The position numbers were made by a program, and so were the translations under genes. From Balneolaceae bacterium (GTDB lineage: Bacteria; Bacteroidota; Rhodothermia; Balneolales; Balneolaceae), in assembly GCA_007126675.1 (NCBI GenBank), contig SLAU01000002.1, forward strand, positions 1 through 15,420: a DNA stretch of 15,420 nucleotides, in the 5' to 3' direction. Within the stretch, counting starts at the first letter, position 1. Every line of letters begins with the position of its first letter. Of this stretch, positions 1 to 7,925 are shown in pieces. The notes beneath the pieces were generated by a model, which had not been told where the DNA came from, searched no databases, and saw only the letters and a program-made list of their open reading frames with translations.

Positions 1-63
1 ATCAAAGATATCGATGTTGTGGTTACGATGATTGGAGGAGAGGTGGTTTACAGGAGGGAGTGA
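1..63 (+). CDS. C-terminal end of a probable amidohydrolase (partial)
   Basis: Frame 1 is open from the window edge to a TGA at 61-63 and gives 20 residues ending in VTMIGGEVVYRRE. A strand-turn-strand end of the form 'V..T.V.GKVVY' is the usual last beta hairpin of metal-dependent amidohydrolases (YtcJ/imidazolonepropionase-like), where it completes the small beta-sandwich beside the TIM barrel. The catalytic part lies outside the window, so substrate and metal ligands cannot be judged. The stop is only 8 bp from the stop of the convergent response regulator gene, leaving no room for a separate terminator. The family call rests on a short but characteristic tail. Confidence 0.6.
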   Translation: MKDIDVVVTMIGGEVVYRRE

Positions 64-71
64 CGCTGCTA

Positions 72-1463
72 CTAAATCTTATACTTCTTCATCTTTGAAT
101 AGAGCAGCCTGCGGTTGATATCGAGTAACTTTGCAGCCTGAGTTTGATTACCTTCAGTTCGTTCAAGCGCTTTCAGGATCAGGTCTTTTTCTACAGAGCT
201 GATTATCTCCTTAAATGGGATTGAATCGCCGTTTAAGTACTCTTCGGAAAGTTTATCTTCAGAAGTTTTAAGGGAAAATGGAAGGTCATTTTTTGTAATC
301 ACATTTCCCTGTGTCATGACCAATGCGCGCTGAATTACGTTTTCCAGTTCCCGGATATTTCCCGGCCAATGATATTTCATCAGCTGAGACATAGCTTCTT
401 TAGATATCAGCATTTCCTGATGCGGCCGAAACTTATCGAGAAAATGCTCAACCAGCAACGGAATATCTTCCGGATGTTCTCTGAGTGGCGGTACATTAAT
501 ATGAAGTACGTTTAGCCGGTAGTATAAGTCTTCCCGAAATTTGCCTTCTTCAACAAGTTTTTCAAGGTTCCGGTTTGTTGCAGCGATGATTCGAACATCT
601 ACTTTTTGTGTAATTTCACTGCCAACCTTTTCAAAGGTAAAATTTTGCAGAATTCGAAGTAGTTTTACCTGGGTCGACTGGGGAAGACTATCTACTTCAT
701 CAAGGAAAATGGTTCCTTTATCTGCCAGCTCAAATCTGCCGGTACGCTTCTTTATAGCACCGGTAAATGCACCTTTCTCATGGCCAAATAGCTCACTCTC
801 GAGAAGTGGTTCGGGTAAAGCACCACAATTTACTTTTATAAACGGTTGACCGGAGCGGAGAGAGTGTCGCTGAATTGCATCGGCAATTAGTTCTTTTCCG
901 GTTCCGCTTTCTCCCTGCAATAAAACAGTGGTATTTGTTGGTGCAACTTTTCCGATCAGTTTTAAAATTTCCTGCATTTTACCGCTTGAACCAATCAGCT
1001 TTTTTCCAAATTCAGAGACGTTTAGATTATTATTTTCAACTTTTACTTTCGAACGTAATGAATGGACTTCTTTGATAAGTGAGTTGTGATCGAGCGCTCT
1101 GCGGATCACAAGTATGAACTCTTCAATATCAAAAGGCTTCTCGATGTAATCGAAAGCACCCAGCTTCATCGCTTCGATAGGTCTTTCGCTGGTGCCGAAT
1201 GCTGTAAAGACAATAACTGGTATCTCAGGGCTCAGTTTTTTAATTCTTTTTAGTGCACCCATTCCGGTCATTTCCGGCATTTTGATATCCAGCAGAACCA
1301 TGTTAGGTTTTTTTTCGCTGGCTATTTCAACGGCTTGTTGCCCATTTTCAGCTTCAAGAAAATCGAGTCCCTCATCAGCAAGAATTTCCATGATATTGGC
1401 ACGCATTGAGGGTTCATCATCCGCAACAAGTACAAGAGGTTTGTTTTTTTGTGTAGAGCTCAT
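72..1463 (-). CDS. Sigma-54-dependent response regulator (NtrC family)
   Basis: This 463-residue protein has the full three-domain NtrC layout. The receiver domain (about 10-125) has the acidic pair D15/D16, phospho-acceptor D59 (VLLDIKMPEMTG), T87 and K109. The AAA+ domain (about 155-385) has Walker A GESGTGKE (184-191), the sigma-54 contact loop GAFTGA (231-236), Walker B IFLDEV (252-257) and the RELEN segment (371-375). A Fis-type helix-turn-helix occupies about 438-461 (NQTQAAKLLDINRRLLYSK). Family knowledge says that phosphorylation drives AAA+ ring assembly, which opens sigma-54 holoenzyme at -24/-12 promoters from upstream sites. The intact GAFTGA means it should be a true activator. 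It lies 31 bp downstream of the histidine kinase gene on the same strand, so the two are very likely cotranscribed. The likely target is the -24/-12 promoter at 3376-3390. The start is an ATG at 1463. Confidence 0.95.
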   Translation of the reverse strand: MSSTQKNKPLVLVADDEPSMRANIMEILADEGLDFLEAENGQQAVEIASEKKPNMVLLDIKMPEMTGMGALKRIKKLSPEIPVIVFTAFGTSERPIEAMKLGAFDYIEKPFDIEEFILVIRRALDHNSLIKEVHSLRSKVKVENNNLNVSEFGKKLIGSSGKMQEILKLIGKVAPTNTTVLLQGESGTGKELIADAIQRHSLRSGQPFIKVNCGALPEPLLESELFGHEKGAFTGAIKKRTGRFELADKGTIFLDEVDSLPQSTQVKLLRILQNFTFEKVGSEITQKVDVRIIAATNRNLEKLVEEGKFREDLYYRLNVLHINVPPLREHPEDIPLLVEHFLDKFRPHQEMLISKEAMSQLMKYHWPGNIRELENVIQRALVMTQGNVITKNDLPFSLKTSEDKLSEEYLNGDSIPFKEIISSVEKDLILKALERTEGNQTQAAKLLDINRRLLYSKMKKYKI

Positions 1464-1494
1464 GGTTTAACATCGTTTTCTAATTCCCTTCAAA

Positions 1495-3153
1495 TCAATA
1501 TACAGGAAGCCGGATAACGCAAACAGTGCCGTTTCGGTTAGTCTCTTCACCATTTGTTTCAGCTGTAACTGGTATTTGTGAAGCTGGGGCGTTCCAAACA
1601 TCAGACGGAAAATCATCTGCACTTTCGTGTATACTTGCTGTGATTTTATCTTCAGTCAATATCTCTGTTTTGGGATGCTTAAAAATTAGCTCTCCGCCAT
1701 GTGCCTTAATTATTTCATAGGAAATTGACAGACCAAGGCCGGTTCCGCTTTCTTTAGTTGTAAAAAAAGGATCGAATATTTGGTTAGCAACAGCTTCAGA
1801 AATTCCGGACCCAAAATCTCTGATTTCTATCTGTGCCATTTTCTGCTGTTTATCAAAGCTGCTTCTAATCTCGATTCTGCAGGGATCTTCTGATGCTTCA
1901 ACCGCATTTTTTAAAATATTCATAAAAACCTGATCAATTGATTGTGCATCAACTTCTGCCGGCGGAAGATCTTCATACAGATCGGTAATAATCTCAATCT
2001 CGCGATTCGGATATAATTGTCTGAGCCAGGAAGTTTTTTCAAGAAGCATTTGGTTCAGATTCATCGCTTTTTTTAGTTTACTTACCGGCTTTGAAAGCAA
2101 CAGAAGTCGTTTAATCAATTGCGAAACCCGATCGATCTCATTATGTACTATCTCCATTGACTCTTTTGTAAGTATTTGCTCATGGCTTTTTTGCTCGGCT
2201 TGTTTCTTTAACCTGCGCTCCCAAATCTGAATACGTGTTTTTATGATGGAGATAGGTGTGTTGATTTCGTGAGCGGCACCAGCCACCAAGTTGCCAAGAG
2301 TGGCCATCTTTTCAGTTTGATATAGCTCTCGTTCAAGCTTCTTCCTTTTTTCATGTTCTTCAATTTGGGCGTCCATCATCTCATTAATTGATCTTGATAT
2401 AAACCCAAGTACTCCACCCTGTTCGCTTAAACGGTAATTGGGGTCTTTTTTCATCTTATTTAATCCCCCTTTGATATTCCGGATCTGATTCTGAAGCGAA
2501 TATGCAATAAAAATTGCTACAGCAAGGCCAAACAGGGCTAAACCAAGACTGTAGATAAATGTACTGCTGGTAATGGTTTGGGTTGCAGAAAGCTCGCGTT
2601 CTATATGTTTACGAGCCCATGCAGCCCCAATAATTTCTCCGTCAACAATAAGAGGTTTGGTTGAAAGTGGAAATATTGCCGGATCAAACTCATGTAACCT
2701 TGTAAAAAAAGTGTCATTAGCAATCGTTTCCAGAACCTGTTCGCGTATAATATTGTAGGAGCGTGGAGGCGGGCCAAATGCCGGTATAGGAGGCTCAATT
2801 GTTGGGAATCCGTAACCTATAAATTCATCAAGTTCAAAAAAATAAAGACCGCCTTCAACACGGTCAAATTCTATCAGTACATTGTTTACCGTTACTGAAA
2901 GAAGAGAATCAGCCAACCGTTCTTCAGCTTTAGTGATCGCGTCACGACCTTTTAACTGCTGTTCCCATACATCAGGCAATGCACGATCAGTTTCAAAAAC
3001 AAGCTGACTGACAGCAGATTTTATAATTGCCGTATTGGTTTCGATGATTTCATCAGCCGATTTTTGAAAAGCTTTGTAAATAAAAAATCCGGCAAACCCT
3101 GCTACAAAAGTCAGCAAAAGAATGAATAGAAATACGTTGTTTTTCAGGTTCAT
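1495..3153 (-). CDS. Membrane sensor histidine kinase, partner of the NtrC-type regulator
   Basis: With the ATG at 3153 the protein has 552 residues. Transmembrane helix 1 is about 7-29, an extracytoplasmic sensor region 30-197 of unrecognised family follows, then helix 2 at about 198-220 and a HAMP-like/coiled linker (221-285). The HisKA H-box is LVAGAAHEINTP with H295 as phospho-acceptor. The HATPase domain has the N-box (N412, N416), G1 DFGSG (446-450), the F-box around DPFFTTKESG and G2 TGLGLS (471-476). All catalytic motifs look intact, so it should autophosphorylate and pass phosphate to D59 of the regulator encoded next. An odd feature is an acidic, low-complexity stretch of about 50 residues (495-543) inserted before the last strand (VCVIRLPV). 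The frame could start at a TTG at 3174, adding 7 residues; I chose the ATG because it places the hydrophobic helix close to the N-terminus. No good Shine-Dalgarno supports either start. Confidence 0.93.
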   Translation of the reverse strand: MNLKNNVFLFILLLTFVAGFAGFFIYKAFQKSADEIIETNTAIIKSAVSQLVFETDRALPDVWEQQLKGRDAITKAEERLADSLLSVTVNNVLIEFDRVEGGLYFFELDEFIGYGFPTIEPPIPAFGPPPRSYNIIREQVLETIANDTFFTRLHEFDPAIFPLSTKPLIVDGEIIGAAWARKHIERELSATQTITSSTFIYSLGLALFGLAVAIFIAYSLQNQIRNIKGGLNKMKKDPNYRLSEQGGVLGFISRSINEMMDAQIEEHEKRKKLERELYQTEKMATLGNLVAGAAHEINTPISIIKTRIQIWERRLKKQAEQKSHEQILTKESMEIVHNEIDRVSQLIKRLLLLSKPVSKLKKAMNLNQMLLEKTSWLRQLYPNREIEIITDLYEDLPPAEVDAQSIDQVFMNILKNAVEASEDPCRIEIRSSFDKQQKMAQIEIRDFGSGISEAVANQIFDPFFTTKESGTGLGLSISYEIIKAHGGELIFKHPKTEILTEDKITASIHESADDFPSDVWNAPASQIPVTAETNGEETNRNGTVCVIRLPVY

Positions 3154-3187
3154 ATGGAATGTTCTAAAAACCAAGCGTGGTTGTTAA

Positions 3188-3193
3188 AGTATA
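3188..3193 (-). promoter_or_regulatory. Possible -10 element for the kinase-regulator operon
   Basis: Read on the minus strand, TATACT lies about 35 bp upstream of the kinase ATG. Seventeen bases further upstream is only a weak TTTTAT in the -35 place. The match resembles a housekeeping-type -10, but the lineage may use a different sigma-70 consensus, so this is a suggestion only. Confidence 0.22.
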
Positions 3194-3281
3194 GTTCAGG
3201 TTCTCAATGCATAAAACATGCCGAAATTTTACTCGCAAAAAAATCCCTTTTCCTGCAACATAACAATAAAATCTTAAACCG

Positions 3282-3302
3282 GTTGTGCGATTTTATCACA
3301 AC
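3282..3302. promoter_or_regulatory. Distal palindromic operator, candidate regulator binding site
   Basis: GTTGTG-N9-CACAAC is a perfect 6-bp inverted repeat. Its inner 17 bp (3284-3300) has the form TGTG-N9-CACA and matches the second palindrome at 3309-3325 in 12 of 17 positions. Its centre (3292) lies about 110 bp upstream of the start predicted from the -24/-12 promoter, a normal place for an NtrC-family upstream activating site. Binding by the neighbouring regulator is inferred. Confidence 0.6.
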
Positions 3303-3308
3303 TTTAAC

Positions 3309-3325
3309 TGTGCTGATATAGCACA
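3309..3325. promoter_or_regulatory. Proximal palindromic operator, candidate regulator binding site
   Basis: TGTGCT-N5-AGCACA is a perfect 6-bp inverted repeat of 17 bp, the same overall architecture as classical NtrC sites (TGCACY-N5-RGTGCA). It shares the TGTG-N9-CACA frame with the upstream palindrome. The two centres are 25 bp apart, and this one sits at about -85 from the predicted transcription start. Confidence 0.62.
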
Positions 3326-3375
3326 ATATATTGAAAAGCTATTCTTGAATGAAGCATATTAACAGATAAAACCTT

Positions 3376-3390
3376 TGGCACAGTTATTGC
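3376..3390 (+). promoter_or_regulatory. Sigma-54 (-24/-12) promoter
   Basis: TGGCAC-N5-TTGC matches the RpoN consensus at every invariant position: GG at 3377-3378 and GC at 3389-3390, separated by exactly 10 bp. It reads rightward into the T9SS gene cluster and lies next to a divergent gene for a GAFTGA-containing activator, with two matching palindromes upstream. Taking 3390 as -12 places the transcription start near 3402. The element is also the core of an inverted repeat TTGGCA-N7-TGCCAA (3375-3393). Confidence 0.85.
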
Positions 3391-3400
3391 CAACTCTATA

Positions 3401-4669
3401 ATGGAAAGAACTAAGGACAAATATTATCACTCGTATTTAAACAGATACAGAGTCAGCTTGAAAAATATAACAGCAACTATAACCAGCATCCTTATGATTG
3501 CGGTTTTATCAGCTCCGGAGCAACTAACTGCTCAACAAACTTTCACCTCTCTTGAGGAGCTGGTAGTCGAACGAAAACAGCTAATGCCGGGACGCGACTC
3601 AGAGGCATTTGTACAGCCTGGACAGGATGTTTTGGACAGATTTGAAAGTGCATTTTTCTATATAATGGAAGGTGATTACCAAAGTGCTCTTTCAAAAGTA
3701 GCTGTTTTCAATTATGAGTTTGCCTGGCTCGAAATGGATGAATTTTCTGAACCGATGATGGTGTTAAAAGAGGGTACTCCCATTTCAAGAGGATGGGGTA
3801 CATATATTTACAATCCGGGTTATACTAATAATAGTGCTGTACAAATCCCGCACCCATTATTTGATATGAACACACCCGAAATGGGAGTGAAGCTATTTAA
3901 AGAATTAAATCCAAGATGGTATATGCTGGCGGGAACACATCGCTATGCAAACAGTGGAGGGGAAGCTGATATGTCTCACAATGAGAATTCGGTATTCCAG
4001 ATTGCTCATAAAGTTTCAGATGTTGAATGGACTCCGCAATTACATGGATTTAACGATCAGAATCCGGTTTATGAAAATTACCCTGAGATCATTATTAGTA
4101 ACGGAACCCTTGATCCGCACGAAGTTCAGTTTGACCTGCAAGACTCTTTTATTGCGAAAAATTTTTCAGCCGGGGTATTTAAAGAGGAAACCGAGGATGA
4201 TTTACGATTGCTTGCTGCTACACGAAATGTACAGGGCCAATGGTCGCGCGAACAGCCGAATCAATTTATACATCTCGAATTTTCGAATCCAATCAGAACG
4301 CAATCGTCGCTGACAAATCTTGCAGTGGCAGCCATGGAAGAGGCATTCAGTATGGCGGTTTCCACGGAACCTGAGAATCGGGAGCTGCCCGAAAAATTCA
4401 GGGTTTTACAGAATTATCCCAATCCTTTTAACAGCAGTACACTGCTGCAGGCCGAAGTTCCGGGTGCGGGTATAGTTGAATTTGAAGTGTTTGATCTGCT
4501 TGGCAGAAAACTGTTTACCGAATCCGTTCAGGCAGCCGGTGCCGGTACGTATCGAGTTCAATGGAATGCAGGTGATTTTGCCTCGGGGGTTTATATCTAC
4601 CGGGTACAGTTTACAAGTGCTTACGGAACCCGACACCAGGGTACCCAGCGAATGACAATGGTTAAATAA
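3401..4669 (+). CDS. T9SS-sorted secreted protein, possible amidohydrolase-like body
   Basis: The 422-residue frame has a hydrophobic export segment (about 22-40) followed by SAPEQLTAQQ, a plausible cleavage region. The body (about 47-320) is not a family I can name with certainty. It carries regularly spaced His motifs, IPHPLFD (H151), AGTHRYAN (H180), DMSHNENS (H193), IAHKV (H203) and QLHGF (H215), plus a later FIHLEFSN. The arrangement recalls N-formylglutamate amidohydrolase or poly-gamma-glutamate hydrolase-like zinc enzymes, a low-certainty inference. Residues 333-422 are a T9SS type A sorting domain: QNYPNPFN at 337-344, then FEVFDLLGRKLF, ASGVYIYRV and a basic end. It is the first gene after the sigma-54 promoter. 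The ATG at 3401 coincides with the predicted transcription start, so the mRNA is either leaderless or translation begins downstream, for example at TTG 3458 (residue 20), which still precedes the hydrophobic segment. Confidence 0.8.
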   Translation: MERTKDKYYHSYLNRYRVSLKNITATITSILMIAVLSAPEQLTAQQTFTSLEELVVERKQLMPGRDSEAFVQPGQDVLDRFESAFFYIMEGDYQSALSKVAVFNYEFAWLEMDEFSEPMMVLKEGTPISRGWGTYIYNPGYTNNSAVQIPHPLFDMNTPEMGVKLFKELNPRWYMLAGTHRYANSGGEADMSHNENSVFQIAHKVSDVEWTPQLHGFNDQNPVYENYPEIIISNGTLDPHEVQFDLQDSFIAKNFSAGVFKEETEDDLRLLAATRNVQGQWSREQPNQFIHLEFSNPIRTQSSLTNLAVAAMEEAFSMAVSTEPENRELPEKFRVLQNYPNPFNSSTLLQAEVPGAGIVEFEVFDLLGRKLFTESVQAAGAGTYRVQWNAGDFASGVYIYRVQFTSAYGTRHQGTQRMTMVK

Positions 4670-4709
4670 TGTTTACTCACTCTAATGCTCACAAAAACAG
4701 GACAGAAAT

Positions 4710-7700
4710 ATGACTAATTGGATACGAGTTGTTTTAATTACTATGGGGCTATTACTGCTGCATACAACGGCTGCTGCACAATTGACCGGAACATTCGAGG
4801 TAGGGGTGGGCGGCAATTACGAAACCCTGAAAGAGGCTTTCGATGATTTGATGGATAAAGGGAATAGTGGGGATGTTACACTTTTGATTACTTCTGATCT
4901 TACAGAAACCGAGAATGTATTTTTAGGAATAAACCCCGAACCGCATACCATTACCGTTAAACCCGCCGAGGCAACTACACCGGTGGTGACGTTTACCTCG
5001 GAAACTTCTAACTCCAATATAAATGGTGCTCTTGTAATTGGTGCTACAGGTGATGATAATGATCTTTTGACCGAAACCCGTAACATTATCATTGACGGTT
5101 CAAACACCGAAGGAGGTTCTACAAGAGATTTGACATTGCGTACATCATCGGATGCAAATACTAGTAATTATTTCCGGATTGCAGGAAGTGTAATTGATTC
5201 GAAGATAATCAACACAAACTTAGAAACGGAGCAGTTAAGTTTTGATGTACTATTTATAAGCGCAATGGAACCGGGTGAAGAAGCACTATTCCCGCAAAAT
5301 TTGGAGATCAGCAATAATTTTATAAAAAGTAATCCGTCCCGGTCATCCAGCCGCGCGATTAATATTTGGGGCCAGTTTTCCCCATCAATAGGTGCAAGGA
5401 ACACTATCATCAAGGATAATGATATAGAAGCTAGGAGATATGGTGTCTGGCTGAGAGAAGAGGCTGAATCAACCACGATTGAAAATAATACAATTCAAGT
5501 AACTGAGACTGGAACTGCAACAGCTTTCGGAATTTTGATTAGCGATGTAGTGAATTCTTCCGATGAAATTGTAATAAGAAATAATACGATTCACGATAGT
5601 GAAGCACAGGGAAATGATTTTTTGGCAGTAAGCGCAGAATCACCTGCTGTATACGAAATTACCGGTAATACATTTGAAAACTTATCAGCAGCAGAAACGC
5701 TTTTTGGCATAAACATAGACGCCGGCGGTGAATATGAAATTTCCGGAAATCGTTTTAATGATTTTACAGGCGATGGCGGCGTTGAAATGATAAGTTTTGC
5801 AAATAACATCGTTGGTGACCATACAGCTACCATTTCCAACAACTTCATGACCGGTTTTGCATCAGGAGGCAGCGATGGAGAGTTTCTCTATGGAATTGTG
5901 GTTCGCTCTCCTAATGGTTCAGATACAGTTGATGTAAAGCTTTATCATAACACAATTAGGATGAATCCGATTTCCATTTCCGGTACCGGATGGAACTACA
6001 GGGGATTGTCCCTGTTCAGTAATGCAAGAATTTCTGTTGAATTAAGAAATAACATTTTAATCAATGATGACGATAACGGTACTGCTGTTACTTCTTTTGC
6101 ATATTTTCAGGGCGGTTCAGCGGCAGCAGATTTCGATTCCGATTTCAATCTGTGGCATGGAGCCAATCTCTCTGCCGGTGACGACACTTATCTTTCCAGT
6201 CATGCCGGTGATGCTGCAACCACGCTTTCAGAACACCAAACCAACACCGGTGAAGACGCCAACTCTGTCTCCAAATCCCTGGAGTTCGTCGATGTAGCAG
6301 CCGGCAACCTTCGCCTGACCGGTGCATCTGACGGTGACTCAGACCTGGCCGGTACGCCGCTTGAAGAGGTTACAACCGATATCGACGGGCAGGATCGTGA
6401 TCCGTTCCGTCCATATATGGGAGCATGGGAAGGGCAGAAACTTTCACCTACCGTAGAGATAGCAGGAAATGCCGGGTGGCGGATGATGTCGGCACCTACT
6501 GATAACTTTAAAGTCAGTGATCTTGAATCACAAACAGGGATACAGGGAATCGAAGGCGGAGAGTATGGTACAGAGTTCGATCCGAATATCTTCACCTCCT
6601 ATGACGGAACCGATTGGGGAATTCCTTCCAACGTAGACCATACACTGGAAGCTGGAAACGGTTTTATCCTATTCTTTTTTGATAATGATGATTTTGGCAG
6701 CAGTGAACTTCCAGTCACACTATCAGCGCCAGGAAATACAATCGATACAGATGTAACTGTAAATCTGCGCTCTGATGGGGATAACTGGAACCTTGCGGGT
6801 AATCCCTTCGATGCTTCACTAGATGTTAGTGATATCGTAAACTGGGCCAATGGCGGATCGCTGTTGTCCAATACCGTACAGGTGTGGGATAATGCCGAAG
6901 AGACCTATGTAGATCTGAACGACAACGGTTCAGTGGCTGCTGGCTGGCAGGGATTCTTTATACATAACGATGGTGCCACATCGCTTACAATCCCGGAGTC
7001 GGCCCGTACAACCGGAGGTGAGTTTCGTAAGCAGCAGGATGAGTTAATCAGGCGGGTTGCTTTTGAACTGACCGGTGATATTGACGGGCGGGACAAACCG
7101 GTAACAGATCGTGCAATTTCAATAGTTTTCCATGAAGAAGCCGGCGATGGTTGGGATATCTGGGATGCTGCAAAGCTTCGACCACTATCCAGCGAGTTTG
7201 CAGTGTTATCATTTAAAGGCTCACTAGAAGGTGAAGAAATATTCAAGAGCCGCGAATCCCGCGAGCTGAATCCTGAGGATCCGTTTGAAATACCACTTTA
7301 TATCTCAAGTAATAATGTGCAAGGTGAATTTACATTGAGTTGGCCAGTCATGGATGAAATACCATCAGACTGGGAGATCACTCTTGTTGACCTTGAAACG
7401 GGAAGTGAAATCGACCTTCAAAACAATGAATTCTATATCTTCAGTTTCGATGATGAGAACCATGACTCAAATGCCAACCGAGCAGGTATAGAAGATGGGA
7501 CTCAACGATTTATACTCTCAGTTGATGCCGGGCTTGTAACTTCTCTTGAAAACGATGGAATTCCCGGTCAGGTTAGTCTCAAGCAAAATTATCCAAATCC
7601 ATTCAACCCAGTTACAACAATTGGTTTTCAGCTGCCGCAAACAAGTGATGTAACCCTTGAAGTGTTCGATATGATCGGAAGAAGAGTTGCTACACTTGTA

Positions 7701-7829
7701 AATGAAACCGTTGAAGCCGGCACTCATGAAGTTACTTTTGACGCTTCTAACCTTTCAAGTGGAGTCTATGTTTACCGACTTCAAACTGAAGGGATGACGC
7801 TAAGTCGTAAACTGACACTAATTAAATAA
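4710..7829 (+). CDS. Large secreted parallel beta-helix protein with T9SS sorting domain
   Basis: This is a 1039-residue protein. The signal peptide is about 1-23 (hydrophobic core VVLITMGLLLLH, cleavage near TAAAQ). Residues about 190-460 show repeating Asn-rich turns such as ISNNFI, IKDNDI, IENNTI, IRNNTI, ISGNRF, LYHNTI and LRNNIL, typical of right-handed parallel beta-helices (NosD/pectate-lyase-like fold). About 546-575 is the closing motif TDIDGQDR...MGAWE found at the end of many exported beta-helix proteins. About 577-800 is a separate beta-rich module (GWRMMSAPT, LAGNPFDASLD, AGWQGFFIHN). The last 86 residues (954-1039) are a T9SS type A sorting domain (QNYPNPFNP, DMIGRRVATL, SSGVYVYRL, LTLIK). 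No catalytic site is evident; surface adhesion or polysaccharide binding is inference. It follows the previous gene by 40 bp and is a longer paralogue of the 8162-10048 gene. Confidence 0.88.
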   Translation: MTNWIRVVLITMGLLLLHTTAAAQLTGTFEVGVGGNYETLKEAFDDLMDKGNSGDVTLLITSDLTETENVFLGINPEPHTITVKPAEATTPVVTFTSETSNSNINGALVIGATGDDNDLLTETRNIIIDGSNTEGGSTRDLTLRTSSDANTSNYFRIAGSVIDSKIINTNLETEQLSFDVLFISAMEPGEEALFPQNLEISNNFIKSNPSRSSSRAINIWGQFSPSIGARNTIIKDNDIEARRYGVWLREEAESTTIENNTIQVTETGTATAFGILISDVVNSSDEIVIRNNTIHDSEAQGNDFLAVSAESPAVYEITGNTFENLSAAETLFGINIDAGGEYEISGNRFNDFTGDGGVEMISFANNIVGDHTATISNNFMTGFASGGSDGEFLYGIVVRSPNGSDTVDVKLYHNTIRMNPISISGTGWNYRGLSLFSNARISVELRNNILINDDDNGTAVTSFAYFQGGSAAADFDSDFNLWHGANLSAGDDTYLSSHAGDAATTLSEHQTNTGEDANSVSKSLEFVDVAAGNLRLTGASDGDSDLAGTPLEEVTTDIDGQDRDPFRPYMGAWEGQKLSPTVEIAGNAGWRMMSAPTDNFKVSDLESQTGIQGIEGGEYGTEFDPNIFTSYDGTDWGIPSNVDHTLEAGNGFILFFFDNDDFGSSELPVTLSAPGNTIDTDVTVNLRSDGDNWNLAGNPFDASLDVSDIVNWANGGSLLSNTVQVWDNAEETYVDLNDNGSVAAGWQGFFIHNDGATSLTIPESARTTGGEFRKQQDELIRRVAFELTGDIDGRDKPVTDRAISIVFHEEAGDGWDIWDAAKLRPLSSEFAVLSFKGSLEGEEIFKSRESRELNPEDPFEIPLYISSNNVQGEFTLSWPVMDEIPSDWEITLVDLETGSEIDLQNNEFYIFSFDDENHDSNANRAGIEDGTQRFILSVDAGLVTSLENDGIPGQVSLKQNYPNPFNPVTTIGFQLPQTSDVTLEVFDMIGRRVATLVNETVEAGTHEVTFDASNLSSGVYVYRLQTEGMTLSRKLTLIK

Positions 7830-7899
7830 GAGTGGGGGAGCGTGAGACAGGGAGAGTGGGTGTTTACACCCTCTCACCCCATCTCACCCTCACCCTCTC
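7830..7899 (+). repeat. 70-nt imperfect hairpin directly after a stop codon
   Basis: The 33-base arm 7830-7862 pairs without gaps with 7867-7899 around a TTTA loop: 26 of 33 positions are complementary and no bulge is needed. The left arm is almost all purine (G/A) and the right arm almost all pyrimidine with CTCACCC-like units, which continue more loosely to about 7917. It starts one base after the stop of the large beta-helix gene and is not followed by a T-run, so it is not a classical intrinsic terminator. It may be an mRNA stabiliser or processing site, a partial terminator, or an extragenic palindrome of REP/MITE type. Confidence 0.7.
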
Positions 7900-7925
7900 A
7901 TGACTCACAACTCACGACTATTATT

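Noticed and set aside
541..849. Plus-strand open frame of about 100 codons
   Set aside because: It lies entirely antisense to the AAA+ domain of the response regulator and shows no domain or export signal; a shadow frame.
6200..6595. Minus-strand open frame of 131 codons
   Set aside because: Antisense to the large beta-helix gene, Ser/Pro-rich composition typical of a shadow frame, no start context.
7866..7917. CTCACCC-like short repeats as a CRISPR or clustered repeat array
   Set aside because: Units are short and degenerate with no spacers; they are explained as the pyrimidine arm of the hairpin and its ragged continuation.
7842..7925. N-terminal extension of the small PID gene (28 extra residues)
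   Set aside because: It is translated from the hairpin's low-complexity sequence and would put a non-signal segment in front of a good signal peptide; the ATG at 7926 is better.
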